Of a stretch of 64,000 nt of DNA, positions 18,818 through 26,836 are shown piece after piece. Position 1 is the stretch's first letter, and each line of letters begins with the position of its first letter. A program made the position numbers and the translations under genes. The notes under the pieces were generated by a model. That model was not told the DNA's origin. It ran no database searches and was given only the letters and a program-made list of their open reading frames with translations. Source of the DNA: JBEVJK01 sp963791325 (GTDB lineage: Bacteria > Pseudomonadota > Alphaproteobacteria > Rhizobiales > Rhizobiaceae); NCBI GenBank assembly GCA_963791325.1, contig CAWBRU010000023.1, positions 62,001-126,000 of the forward strand, in the 5' to 3' direction.

Positions 18818-18836
18818 TTCGACATTCGCTGTCGAA
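18818..18836. promoter_or_regulatory. 19-bp palindrome upstream of agmatinase
   Basis: TTCGACA-5-TGTCGAA is a perfect inverted repeat 41-59 bases before the agmatinase start, with an extra half-site (GCGACAT) next to it. Size and T-N11-A shape fit a LysR-type or similar operator. The rest of the roughly 400 bases between agmatinase and the GDPD gene shows no coding signal. Confidence 0.45.
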
Positions 18837-19184
18837 ATGCGACATCTTTCTTGGCGGCCCGCGGGTGCGGCCGGGCCTTGCGATGTCTGAGGGCGGGAGA
18901 GCGGGCCGGCGCGTCGGCTGCCGGAAAGCTTCGCCGAGCCGGGCCTTTCGGGGATGGCCGGGAGCACCGGATGAGATGCTCCCGGCGGGCTGCATGATCG
19001 GGCCTCACGGCATCTAACGCAGCGCCACGCGATCTAGGCAGCGATCCGTTAACAGATCGTCACCCGGCCGAGTTTTGCTTCGAGGGCGGGCGGTCGGTAA
19101 GGCGGGCAGGGCGCCTCGCGTCATCGCAGTGTCACGGCCGTGCACTAAAGCCCCGTCCAGATCGGCGCCCGGGAGCGATTCGAG
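18837..19184. other. Intergenic, no gene seen
   Basis: About 350 bases between the agmatinase operator region and the GDPD gene. No plausible start with a ribosome site; it must hold the promoter of the rightward GDPD gene. Confidence 0.5.
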
Positions 19185-20231
19185 ATGGTCTTCAAGCAGT
19201 TGGCCGCAATTCTTGCGGTCCTGTCTACGGCTGTGCCGGCCGCGGCGGCCCCGCCGAGCCGGGCGGCTGAGATCCTGGAGCGCTTCACCCACGCCAATCG
19301 ATGGCGCGACCACGTCATGGTCGTCGCCCACCGCGGCGGCTGGATGGAGCACGGCGAGATCGTCGCCGCGGAAAACTCGCGCGCCGCCGCCGAACGGGCG
19401 ATTGCCCTCGGCGCCGAGGTGATCGAGGTCGACGTGCGCCGCGCCGCCGACGGCACCTTCGTGGTCATGCACGATTCCTGGCTCGACCGCACGACCACGT
19501 GCCGGGGCGAGGTCGACAAGCGCACCGTGGCCGAACTCAAGCGCTGCCGCCTGGTGATCGAGGGCAGGGGCGTGGTGACGCCGGAGGTGGTGCCGACCCT
19601 CGGCGAGTTCCTCGCCGCCGTGCGCGGGCGCGCCCTGGTCAACCTCGACAACAAGCTCGAGCCGGCGGATCTGGTCGGCATGGTTGCGGTGGCGCGCGGG
19701 CTCGGCATGGCCGGGCAGGTGATCATCAAAGAGAACCTTTGGAATGCGGGCAAAGTCGCCGAGATGCAGGCGCTTTTGCCGGCGCTGGCCGACGCGCATT
19801 TCATGCCGATCATCGCCGACGACGCGGTCCACGATGTCGGCTTCCTGGAGGCGGCCAGCGGTGCCGTCCACGCCGACGCGGTCGAGATGATCAATTGGCG
19901 CCGGGACGGCGATGCGATGACCGCCGACGGCGGCGTCCTGTTCAGCCCGCGGGCGCGCGCCGTTGCTGCCCGAGGCGACTTCCATCTGTGGGTCGACACC
20001 TATTCCATCCTGCACAAGGACGGCGGCTATCTGGCCGGCGGCCGCGGCGACAAGCTCGCGGTGCTCGCCGACGTGCCCGACCAGACCTACGGCTTTTGGG
20101 TCGACCGCGGCGCCACCATCATCCAGACCGACGAGCCGCGCGCCGCAATCGACTGGCTGACCAGCCACGGCTACCGCGTCCCCTATCGTCCCTCGCCCGA
20201 GCAGGCGAGGCTCGCCGCCGACATGAACTGA
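19185..20231 (+). CDS. Secreted glycerophosphodiester phosphodiesterase family protein
   Basis: 348 residues with a Sec signal peptide (LAAILAVLSTAVPAAAA). The GDPD motifs are VVAHRGG with the following E-N-S, EVDVRRAADGTFVVMHDSWLDRTT, and NLDNK in place of the usual D-K block. It should hydrolyse glycerophosphodiesters in the periplasm, although the region after residue 150 diverges from GlpQ, so the substrate is open. A hairpin terminator follows. Confidence 0.88.
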   Translation: MVFKQLAAILAVLSTAVPAAAAPPSRAAEILERFTHANRWRDHVMVVAHRGGWMEHGEIVAAENSRAAAERAIALGAEVIEVDVRRAADGTFVVMHDSWLDRTTTCRGEVDKRTVAELKRCRLVIEGRGVVTPEVVPTLGEFLAAVRGRALVNLDNKLEPADLVGMVAVARGLGMAGQVIIKENLWNAGKVAEMQALLPALADAHFMPIIADDAVHDVGFLEAASGAVHADAVEMINWRRDGDAMTADGGVLFSPRARAVAARGDFHLWVDTYSILHKDGGYLAGGRGDKLAVLADVPDQTYGFWVDRGATIIQTDEPRAAIDWLTSHGYRVPYRPSPEQARLAADMN

Positions 20232-20260
20232 GCAAGACCGCCTGAGCTGATGCCGCAACG

Positions 20261-20288
20261 AAAAAGGCCGCCGTGAGGCGGCCTTTTT
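20261..20288. terminator. Bidirectional intrinsic terminator
   Basis: AAAAAGGCCGCC-4-GGCGGCCTTTTT: a 12-bp stem flanked by A and T runs, so it can stop both the GDPD transcript and the converging rplM-rpsI transcript. Confidence 0.9.
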
Positions 20289-20312
20289 CCATGCCCGAGC
20301 GGTGAGCTGCGC

Positions 20313-20789
20313 TCAGCGCTTGGAGAACTGGAAGCTGCGGCGTGCCTTGGCCTTGCCGTACTTCTTACGCTCGACGGTGCGGCTGTCGCGCGTCAGGAAG
20401 CCGCCCTTCTTCAGGATCGGCCGCAGCCCCGGCTCGTAATAGGTGAGCGCCTTGGAGATGCCGTGGCGGACAGCGCCGGCCTGTCCGGACAGCCCGCCGC
20501 CGGTGACCGTGGCGATGATGTCGAACTGGCCGTCGCGGTTGGTGGCCACGATCGGCTGCTTGAGGATCATCTGCAGCACCGGCCGGGCGAAATAGGCGCT
20601 GAACTCCTTGTCGTTGACCGTGATCCGGCCCGAACCCGGGCGCACCCAGACGCGGGCGATGGCGTCCTTGCGCTTGCCGGTGGCATAGGCGCGCCCGCTC
20701 TGGTCGAGCTTCTGGACGTGGACCGGGGCGGCCGGTTGGACACCCGCGGCGGCGCCGGCGAGATCCGCGAGCGAATTGAGCTCAGCCAT
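20313..20789 (-). CDS. rpsI: 30S ribosomal protein S9
   Basis: 158 residues. The conserved body (GRAYATGKRKDAIARVWVRP, TGGGLSGQAGAVRHGISKAL) and the basic C-terminus ending KARRSFQFSKR, which reaches the P site, are present. It has the alphaproteobacterial N-terminal extension of about 30 residues. The ATG shares its A with the rplM TAA (TAATG), so translation is coupled. Confidence 0.98.
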   Translation of the reverse strand: MAELNSLADLAGAAAGVQPAAPVHVQKLDQSGRAYATGKRKDAIARVWVRPGSGRITVNDKEFSAYFARPVLQMILKQPIVATNRDGQFDIIATVTGGGLSGQAGAVRHGISKALTYYEPGLRPILKKGGFLTRDSRTVERKKYGKAKARRSFQFSKR

Positions 20790-21253
20790 TATTTGACCCT
20801 CTTGTTCTTGCTGTTCAGCGCGCCGACGTCGAGCGCGACCGGCTGCTGGGCGACGTGCGGATGCTCGGCTCCGGCATAGACGCGCAGGTTCTTCATCTGG
20901 CGGCGGCCGAGCGGGCCGCGCGGGATCATGCGTTCGACCGCCTTTTCGACGACCCGTTCGGGGAAGCGTCCTTCGAGCAGCTGGCGCGCGGTGCGCTCCT
21001 TGATGCCGCCGGGATACCCCGTGTGCCAGTAGTAGATCTTGTCGGTGAACTTCTTGCCGGTGAACACCACCTTCTCGGCGTTGATGACGATGACGTTGTC
21101 GCCGTCGTCGACATGCGGGGTGTAGGTCGGCTTGTGCTTGCCGCGCAGACGATTGGCGACCAGGCTGGCGAGCCGGCCGACGACCAGGCCGTCGGCATCG
21201 ATCAGCACCCAATTCTTCGCCACGTCCGCAGGCTTCTGCGAAAAGGTTTTCAT
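20789..21253 (-). CDS. rplM: 50S ribosomal protein L13
   Basis: 154 residues. Typical blocks: NWVLIDADGLVVGRLAS, NVIVINAEKVVFTGKK, MIPRGPLGRRQMKNLRVY. First gene of the L13-S9 operon, driven from the promoter at 21382-21411. Confidence 0.98.
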   Translation of the reverse strand: MKTFSQKPADVAKNWVLIDADGLVVGRLASLVANRLRGKHKPTYTPHVDDGDNVIVINAEKVVFTGKKFTDKIYYWHTGYPGGIKERTARQLLEGRFPERVVEKAVERMIPRGPLGRRQMKNLRVYAGAEHPHVAQQPVALDVGALNSKNKRVK

Positions 21254-21271
21254 GGACGGGTTCCTGCATGA

Positions 21272-21289
21272 GCCTTCGCATGCGAAGGC
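21272..21289. promoter_or_regulatory. 18-bp perfect palindrome in the rplM leader
   Basis: GCCTTCGCATGCGAAGGC lies 18 bases before the rplM start codon, inside the 5' untranslated region. It could fold into a hairpin in the mRNA (a possible target for ribosomal-protein autoregulation) or be a DNA site. Function is inference. Confidence 0.4.
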
Positions 21290-21381
21290 GTCTTCTTGTT
21301 GCTTGCTTTGCCGAACGGGCTCCGCCGAAGCGGCCCGGACAAAGTAAAAACCGCAGCCACCGCTGGCCGCAGTCGAGGCGG

Positions 21382-21411
21382 CTTATAGTCCGGCGCCCGG
21401 GCTCGCGTCAA
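21382..21411 (-). promoter_or_regulatory. Sigma-70-type promoter of rplM-rpsI
   Basis: On the minus strand TTGACG and TATAAG are separated by 18 bases, close to the housekeeping consensus and about 130 bases before rplM. Confidence 0.7.
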
Positions 21412-21475
21412 GCCGCGTTGCGCTGGACTTTGCCGCGATTTGATCAATAAAATCAATGATTGAAATGCTAAGGTA

Positions 21476-21934
21476 TTATGATACCGTTGATTTCCTCGGA
21501 GCGATGGAGTAGGTTCCCGTCGCGTGCGCGACCAGCCTCCGCTCCTGCCCCGCCACCATCGCGATGTCGAACACCATCAGCGACCGGCCGAGCTTCAGGA
21601 TCCGGCAATGGCCGTCGATCGGGCCAGCGCCGGCCTTGCGCATGAAATTGATCGTCAGGCTGGTGGTCACCGATAGCGGGTCGGGGCCGGCGTGGCTGAG
21701 GACGCAGGCATAGCCGCCGATGTCGGCCAAGGTGAACAGCGACGGGCCGGACACGGTGCCGCCGGGCCGCAGGTGCCGTTCGTCGGCGTCGAGCCGCACG
21801 ATGCAGCCGCCAGGCGTCACCGCGACCGCCCGGTAGCAATCGCCGGCGGCATTGAGCTGCGGGTAGGCCGTGGCGAGCAGCGCATTGATCTCCTCCGCGT
21901 TCAGCACCGGCTTGAAGGCGTTCCGCTCGGCCAC
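21476..21934 (-). CDS. PaaI-type hotdog thioesterase
   Basis: 152 residues from GTG 21934, which has GGAG five bases upstream. The hotdog-fold signature is GGTVSGPSLFTLADIGGYAC followed by TTSLTINFMRKA, so it probably hydrolyses an acyl-CoA. The frame is open to 22006 but without a ribosome site. Divergent from the crotonase gene. Confidence 0.82.
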   Translation of the reverse strand: MAERNAFKPVLNAEEINALLATAYPQLNAAGDCYRAVAVTPGGCIVRLDADERHLRPGGTVSGPSLFTLADIGGYACVLSHAGPDPLSVTTSLTINFMRKAGAGPIDGHCRILKLGRSLMVFDIAMVAGQERRLVAHATGTYSIAPRKSTVS

Positions 21935-22084
21935 GCTCCGTCGTCCTTTCGCGCCTGAGAGAGGGGCGGTTTTGTCGAGCAAACACAGTTCCGGGCTGTT
22001 CGGCAACCGCCGCCGTGCTACTTATCGGCGGCCCGCCGGGCTCCCAAGTGAGCGGGGAGACGGCGCGCAGACGCGGGAGACCGG

Positions 22085-22909
22085 ATGATGGCCGAGGTGG
22101 TAGCTTTGAAGCGCGCCGATGGGCGGGACGTGCTCGACGTGGCGCGGCACGGGCCGACGCTCAGGCTGACGCTCGCCAACCCGCCGGCCAACACGCTGTC
22201 GCTTCAGCTGATGCAGGCGCTGACCGGCGCGCTGGCCGGCGCCGCCGACGACCCGTCGGTGCGGGTGGTGGTGATCGCGGCCGCGGGCAAGATCTTCTGC
22301 GCCGGCCACGATCTCAAGGAAATGAGCGCCCGCCGCGCCGATGCCGACCGTGGGCGGGGCTTCTTCACCGCCACCATGGCCACCTGCGCGGCGCTGATGC
22401 AGACGATTGTGCGGCTTCCCAAGCCGGTGATCGCCGAAATCGACGGCCCGGCCAGCGCCGCCGGCTGCCAGCTGGTGGCGAGCTGCGATCTGGCGATCGC
22501 CTCCGACCAGGCGACATTCGCGACGCCGGGGGTCAACATCGGCCTGTTCTGCTCGACGCCGATGGTGGCGCTGTCGCGCAACATCGCCAACAAGCATGCG
22601 ATGGAGATGCTGCTGACCGGCGAGACGATCGATGCGGCGAGCGCCCGGCAGTTCGGGCTGGTCAACCGCGTCGTGCCGCGCGAGTACCTCGCCCAAGTCG
22701 TCGGCAAATACGCCGAAACCATTGCCGGCAAATCTCCTTTGACGCTGAAGATCGGCAAGGAAGCGTTCTACCGACAGGCCGAGATGGGGCTTGCCGAGGC
22801 CTATGACTACACCGCCGAGGTGATGGTCGAGAACATGATGGCGCGCGATGCGGAGGAGGGGATCGGCGCCTTTCTTAGCAAGCGTCCGCCGCATTGGACG
22901 GGCGAGTAG
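22085..22909 (+). CDS. Crotonase-family protein lacking catalytic glutamates (ECHDC3-like)
   Basis: 274 residues with the crotonase fold: AAGKIFCAGHDLKEM and the oxyanion region DGPASAAGCQLVASCDLA. The two glutamates of enoyl-CoA hydratase are replaced: the GGCEL position reads GCQL and the second reads TPGVNIGL. It should still bind acyl-CoA but is unlikely to hydrate it. The pattern fits the ECHDC3 branch. A CoA-binding gene follows 16 bases later, suggesting an operon. Confidence 0.85.
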   Translation: MMAEVVALKRADGRDVLDVARHGPTLRLTLANPPANTLSLQLMQALTGALAGAADDPSVRVVVIAAAGKIFCAGHDLKEMSARRADADRGRGFFTATMATCAALMQTIVRLPKPVIAEIDGPASAAGCQLVASCDLAIASDQATFATPGVNIGLFCSTPMVALSRNIANKHAMEMLLTGETIDAASARQFGLVNRVVPREYLAQVVGKYAETIAGKSPLTLKIGKEAFYRQAEMGLAEAYDYTAEVMVENMMARDAEEGIGAFLSKRPPHWTGE

Positions 22910-22925
22910 GCGCGGAGCCGGCGGC

Positions 22926-23447
22926 ATGGATCACGACGGCTACGACAACGCCTATATTTCGGACATCCTCAACGGCGTGCGCACCGTCGCCGTGGTCGGC
23001 GCCTCGGCCAACGACGTCAGGCCGAGCTTCTTCGTCACCAAATATCTGCTCGACAAAGGCTTCGCCGTCCACCCGATCAACCCGGGCCAAGCCGGCAAGA
23101 CGCTGCTCGGCCGCACCATCTACGGCCGGCTGGCCGACGTGCCGGAGCCGATCGACATGGTCGACATCTTCCGCGCCGCCGACGCGGTGCCGGGCATCGT
23201 CGCCGAGGCGCTGGCACTCGATCCGCTGCCCAAGGTGATCTGGATGCAGCTCACCATCCGCAACGACGCGGCAGCCCGTCAAGCCGAGGCGGCCGGCCTC
23301 AAGGTGGTGATGAACCGCTGTCCGAAGATCGAATATGGGCGCCTGTCGGGCGAGATCGGCTGGAACGGGGTCAATTCGCGGGTGCTGTCGTCGAAGAAGC
23401 CGATCCTACGGCAGGGCTTCCAGAGTTTCGGCGTCCGCGCGCGCTGA
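22926..23447 (+). CDS. CoA-binding domain protein (YccU-like)
   Basis: 173 residues of the CoA_binding (Rossmann) family. Hallmarks: VAVVGASANDVRPSFFVTKY, HPINPGQAGKTLLGRTIYG, IDMVDIFRAADAVPGIV, KVIWMQLTIRN and NRCPKIEY. Found alone as a small cytosolic protein; role in cells unknown. Often placed beside metY in alphaproteobacteria, as here. Confidence 0.9.
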   Translation: MDHDGYDNAYISDILNGVRTVAVVGASANDVRPSFFVTKYLLDKGFAVHPINPGQAGKTLLGRTIYGRLADVPEPIDMVDIFRAADAVPGIVAEALALDPLPKVIWMQLTIRNDAAARQAEAAGLKVVMNRCPKIEYGRLSGEIGWNGVNSRVLSSKKPILRQGFQSFGVRAR

Positions 23448-23547
23448 CGCGACGATTCTCGGGCGATGTCAGGCAATTTTATGCTTGGCAAGGGCCGGGC
23501 GGCTCCGCCACTAATGCGCAGCCTTCAACGACAGGGAGATGCCGACG

Positions 23548-24831
23548 ATGACCGATCACGGCCCGGGGTTCAACACGCTTGCCGTCCACGCCGGCGCCAG
23601 GCCGGATCCGGCGACGGGCGCCCGGGCCACGCCGATCTACCAGACCACGGCCTATGTCTTCGACGACGTCGACCACGCCGCCTCGCTGTTCGGGCTGAAG
23701 GCGTTCGGCAATATTTATACCCGGATCATGAACCCGACCCAGGCCGTGCTCGAGGAGCGCTTGGCCGCACTCGAGGGCGGCACGGCAGCGCTCGCCACCG
23801 CTTCCGGCCATGGCGCCCAGCTGCTCGTGTTCCACACCATCATGCGGCCGGGAGAAAATTTCATCGCCGCCAGAAAGCTTTACGGCGGTTCGATCAACCA
23901 GTTCGGCCACGCCTTCAAGAGCTTCGGCTGGGAGGTGCGCTGGGCCGATACGGGCGATCCGCAATCGTTCGCGGCCGGGATCGATGACAGCACCCGCGGC
24001 ATTTTCATCGAAAGCCTGGCCAATCCGGGAGGCGAGTTCGTCGATATCGAGGCGATCGCCGCGATTGCCGCCGAGCATGGCCTGCCGCTGATCGTCGACA
24101 ACACGCTGGCCAGTCCCTATCTGGTGCGGCCGTTCGAATTCGGCGCCGACATCGTCGTCCACTCGCTGACCAAGTTCATCGGCGGCCATGGCAATTCGAT
24201 GGGCGGCGCGATCGTCGATGGCGGCACCTTCGACTGGTCGAAATCGGGCAACTACCCGATGCTGTCGGAGCCGCGGCCCGAATATGGCGGGGTGGTGCTC
24301 CACGAGACGTTCGGCAATTTCGCCTTCGCCATCGCCGCCCGGGTGCTCGGCCTGCGCGATTTCGGCCCGGCGATCTCCCCGTTCAACGCCTTCCTGATCC
24401 TCACCGGGGTGGAGACGCTGCCGCTGCGCATGCAGCGCCATTGCGACAACGCGCTGGCCGTCGCCCGCTGGCTCACCACCCGGGACCAGGTCGCCTGGGT
24501 CTCCTATCCGGGTCTCGAAGGCGACAGGAACCATGCCCTGCAGCAGCGCTACTCGCCGCGAGGCGCCGGCTCGGTGTTCACCTTCGGCTTGAAGGGCGGC
24601 TACGAGGCCGGCGTCAAGCTGGTCGAGGGCGTCGAGCTGTTCTCCCACCTCGCCAATCTCGGCGACACCAAATCGCTGATCATCCACCCCGCCTCGACCA
24701 CCCATCGGCAGCTGTCGGAGGCGCAGAAGGTCGCGGCCGGCGCCGGCCCCGACGTGGTGCGCCTTTCGGTGGGCATCGAGACCGTCGACGACATCATCGC
24801 CGACCTGGCGCAGGCGCTCGCCAAGGTCTGA
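23548..24831 (+). CDS. metY: O-acetylhomoserine sulfhydrylase (PLP-dependent)
   Basis: Makes homocysteine from O-acetylhomoserine and sulfide (direct sulfhydrylation). About 427 residues of the Cys/Met metabolism PLP family, with the long form typical of MetY. The PLP lysine is in VVHSLTKFIGGHG (about K209); cofactor contacts in YTRIMNPTQ and DNTLASPYL. GGGAG at 23534-23538 favours the ATG at 23548 over the one at 23539. No SAM riboswitch could be recognised upstream. A cupin gene follows after 12 bases. Confidence 0.94.
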   Translation: MTDHGPGFNTLAVHAGARPDPATGARATPIYQTTAYVFDDVDHAASLFGLKAFGNIYTRIMNPTQAVLEERLAALEGGTAALATASGHGAQLLVFHTIMRPGENFIAARKLYGGSINQFGHAFKSFGWEVRWADTGDPQSFAAGIDDSTRGIFIESLANPGGEFVDIEAIAAIAAEHGLPLIVDNTLASPYLVRPFEFGADIVVHSLTKFIGGHGNSMGGAIVDGGTFDWSKSGNYPMLSEPRPEYGGVVLHETFGNFAFAIAARVLGLRDFGPAISPFNAFLILTGVETLPLRMQRHCDNALAVARWLTTRDQVAWVSYPGLEGDRNHALQQRYSPRGAGSVFTFGLKGGYEAGVKLVEGVELFSHLANLGDTKSLIIHPASTTHRQLSEAQKVAAGAGPDVVRLSVGIETVDDIIADLAQALAKV

Positions 24832-24843
24832 GAGAGGACGATC

Positions 24844-25191
24844 ATGGCCTCCAGGCTGCTCTCCTTCGACCTTGCCGGGATCGCGCCGGAGACGGGTGCT
24901 CCGCCGCCCGGCCGGGTCCTGTCGGGGTCGCCGCGGTTCCTCACCTGGAACCTCGACGAGGCAGGCGGCGGTCTGTTCGCCGGGGTCTGGGAGGCAAGCC
25001 CCGGCGCCTGGCGCATCGCCTATGAGGAGTGGGAGTTCTGCCACATCCTCGCCGGGATTTCGATCATCACCGAGGATGGCGGAGCGGCAAGCAGGGTGAA
25101 GGCTGGCGACAGCTTTGTGCTCAAGCCGGGCTTCACCGGCATCTGGGAGGTCGTGGAGACCACCCGCAAGGCCTATGTGATCCGGCTCTGA
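24844..25191 (+). CDS. Cupin domain protein (Cupin_3-like)
   Basis: 115 residues. A single cupin barrel with WEFCHILAGISIITEDGG and KAGDSFVLKPGFTGIWEVVE, as in the DUF861/Cupin_3 group. Probably binds a small ligand or metal; the usual two-histidine motif is reduced. Likely co-transcribed with metY. Confidence 0.82.
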   Translation: MASRLLSFDLAGIAPETGAPPPGRVLSGSPRFLTWNLDEAGGGLFAGVWEASPGAWRIAYEEWEFCHILAGISIITEDGGAASRVKAGDSFVLKPGFTGIWEVVETTRKAYVIRL

Positions 25192-25208
25192 GGGCAGCGG
25201 TGCTGACA

Positions 25209-25303
25209 GCAATTCCAGGAAAAGTGGCCACGGTTTTCCGTCCGGAATTTCGAAAAAACAAAGACTTAGAGTGGAGCACCGATGCAAAGAAGCGGTGATC
25301 CGC
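25209..25303 (+). repeat. Dispersed intergenic repeat, copy 2
   Basis: Inverse-orientation match to 3275-3369, lying between two converging genes (cupin and P450). Shared blocks: CCAGGAAAAGTGG, TTCCGTCCGGAATT, GACTTAGAG, AAGAAGCGGTGATCCG. Confidence 0.8.
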
Positions 25304-25326
25304 TCTGAAAACGTGGCAGCAGAGCG

Positions 25327-26565
25327 CTACCATCGCACCTCCAGCCGCTCGAGCCCATGGAAATGGTAGCTGTCGCGGTAACGCGGCGGTGCTGCCAGAC
25401 GAAGGCGCGGCAGCCGGTCGAATAGGATCTTGAGCGCCGTCTGCAGTTCCAGGCGGGCGAGCGGCGCGCCGATGCAGAAGTGGATCCCGGCCCCGAAGGA
25501 GACGTTCTTGGCATCGCTGCGGTGCGGATCGAACCGGTCCGGCGCGGCAAAGGCGAGCGCGTCGCGGTTGGCGGCACCGAGGAGCAGGCCGATCCGCTCG
25601 CCGGGCTGCACCTCCAGATCCGGGGTCAGCATGACCGGACGGTAGACATGCCGGCTGAAGAGGTGGAGGGGCGCGTCGAAGCGCAGGCATTCCTCGACCG
25701 TTGCGGCGGTAGCTTCGGCGGTGGCGAAGAACCGGCGGGGGTCGCCGCCGGCGCCGAGAATTGTGCCGACGGCATTGCCGATCTGGTGGACGGTGGCTTC
25801 GTGCCCGGCATTGAGCAACAGGATCGTCGAGGCGACGAGCTCATCCTCGGTGAGCGCGCCGGCGCCATCCTGGGCGGCGGTCATGGCGCCGAGCAGGTCG
25901 TCGGCCGGGCGCCGGCGCCGGGACGCCGCTTCGGCACGGATGAAGGCGGCGAACTCGCGGGCCGCCTGGTTGGCCGCATCCGCGACGGCGCGCGTCGGGG
26001 CATGCAGATACATCGCCACCATCGCGTGCGACCAGGCGAGCATCGTCTCGCCCATCGCGGCAGGCACCCCGAGCAGCTCGGCGATGATGGTGATCGGCAG
26101 CGGCGCAGCGAAGGCCGGCAGCAGATCGACGCTGCCTTGGGCTTCGAAGCCGTCGATCAGCGTCCCGGCGAGTTCGGCGACGCGCGGCTTGAGCCGTTCG
26201 ACCTGGCGCGAGACGAAGGCGCGGTTGACCAAGCCGCGCAGCCGGGTGTGGGCCGGCGGCTCCAGCTCGAGCAGCGAGCAGGCTTCCAGCCGGTCGAAGT
26301 CGGCCAGGTGGGCACGGTTGCCTGCTGGCGGCGCCGGCGGCTGGCGGCCGAGGCCCTTGTCGCGGAGCAGCCGGCCGACCAGGTCGAAGCGGCCGCTGAA
26401 CCAGCCGCCGTAATCTTCCCAGAAGAAGCCGGCGGCCTGGCGGTTGAGCCAGGCATAGGCCTCGTAGGGGTCCTGCACGAAGGCTGGGCTGTGCGGGTCG
26501 AGCTTGAGCCGGCGCCGCGCCGCGTCGAAGCTGAGATAAGGAGGAGGGGCGTCGGCGAGAGCCAT
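25327..26565 (-). CDS. Bacterial cytochrome P450 (class I type)
   Basis: 412 residues, cytosolic. Oxygen-activation I-helix LLLNAGHEATVHQIGN, K-helix E-x-x-R in EECLRFD, and heme motif FGAGIHFCIG with the thiolate ligand near C364. It should hydroxylate a small molecule with an external ferredoxin and reductase, not seen nearby. It is the last core gene before the tRNA. Unlike the exported P450-like protein at 35.4 kb it has no signal peptide. Confidence 0.94.
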   Translation of the reverse strand: MALADAPPPYLSFDAARRRLKLDPHSPAFVQDPYEAYAWLNRQAAGFFWEDYGGWFSGRFDLVGRLLRDKGLGRQPPAPPAGNRAHLADFDRLEACSLLELEPPAHTRLRGLVNRAFVSRQVERLKPRVAELAGTLIDGFEAQGSVDLLPAFAAPLPITIIAELLGVPAAMGETMLAWSHAMVAMYLHAPTRAVADAANQAAREFAAFIRAEAASRRRRPADDLLGAMTAAQDGAGALTEDELVASTILLLNAGHEATVHQIGNAVGTILGAGGDPRRFFATAEATAATVEECLRFDAPLHLFSRHVYRPVMLTPDLEVQPGERIGLLLGAANRDALAFAAPDRFDPHRSDAKNVSFGAGIHFCIGAPLARLELQTALKILFDRLPRLRLAAPPRYRDSYHFHGLERLEVRW

Positions 26566-26708
26566 GGCTCGACTTTGTAGCGCAGTGGCGGCCGCTTGGC
26601 AGCCGGACTTGCGCGCGACGGGGACCGCGGGCGCGGCGCCGGCGGATCGGCGGGACAGCGGCAGGAAGACTTGACGCCGCGCCCGGCCTCATGGATGACC
26701 AGAGCGGC

Positions 26709-26794
26709 GCGGACGTGGCGGAACCGGTAGACGCAAGGGACTTAAAATCCCTCGGGCTTTGCCCGTGCGGGTTCGATCCCCGCCGTCCGCACCA
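26709..26794 (+). tRNA. tRNA-Leu (anticodon UAA)
   Basis: Acceptor stem GCGGACG pairs with CGTCCGC; anticodon stem AGGGA/TCCCT encloses loop CTTAAAA with TAA at 26743-26745; a variable arm (CGGGCTTTGCCCG) marks a class II tRNA; T-loop GTTCGATCC; CCA is encoded. The accessory region begins directly after it, a usual integration site for tyrosine-recombinase elements. Confidence 0.97.
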
Positions 26795-26810
26795 GCTTGA
26801 AAGTAAACGA

Positions 26811-26836
26811 CTTCTCGTTCCAATTAAGACGAGAAG
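26811..26836. terminator. Hairpin immediately after tRNA-Leu
   Basis: CTTCTCGT-10-ACGAGAAG, an eight-bp perfect stem starting 16 bases after the tRNA. It lacks a T run, so it may be a processing/termination hairpin or part of the integration junction. Confidence 0.35.

Noticed and set aside
23448..23547. SAM riboswitch before metY
   Set aside because: No SAM-I or SAM-II-like consensus could be recognised in the 100 bases upstream.
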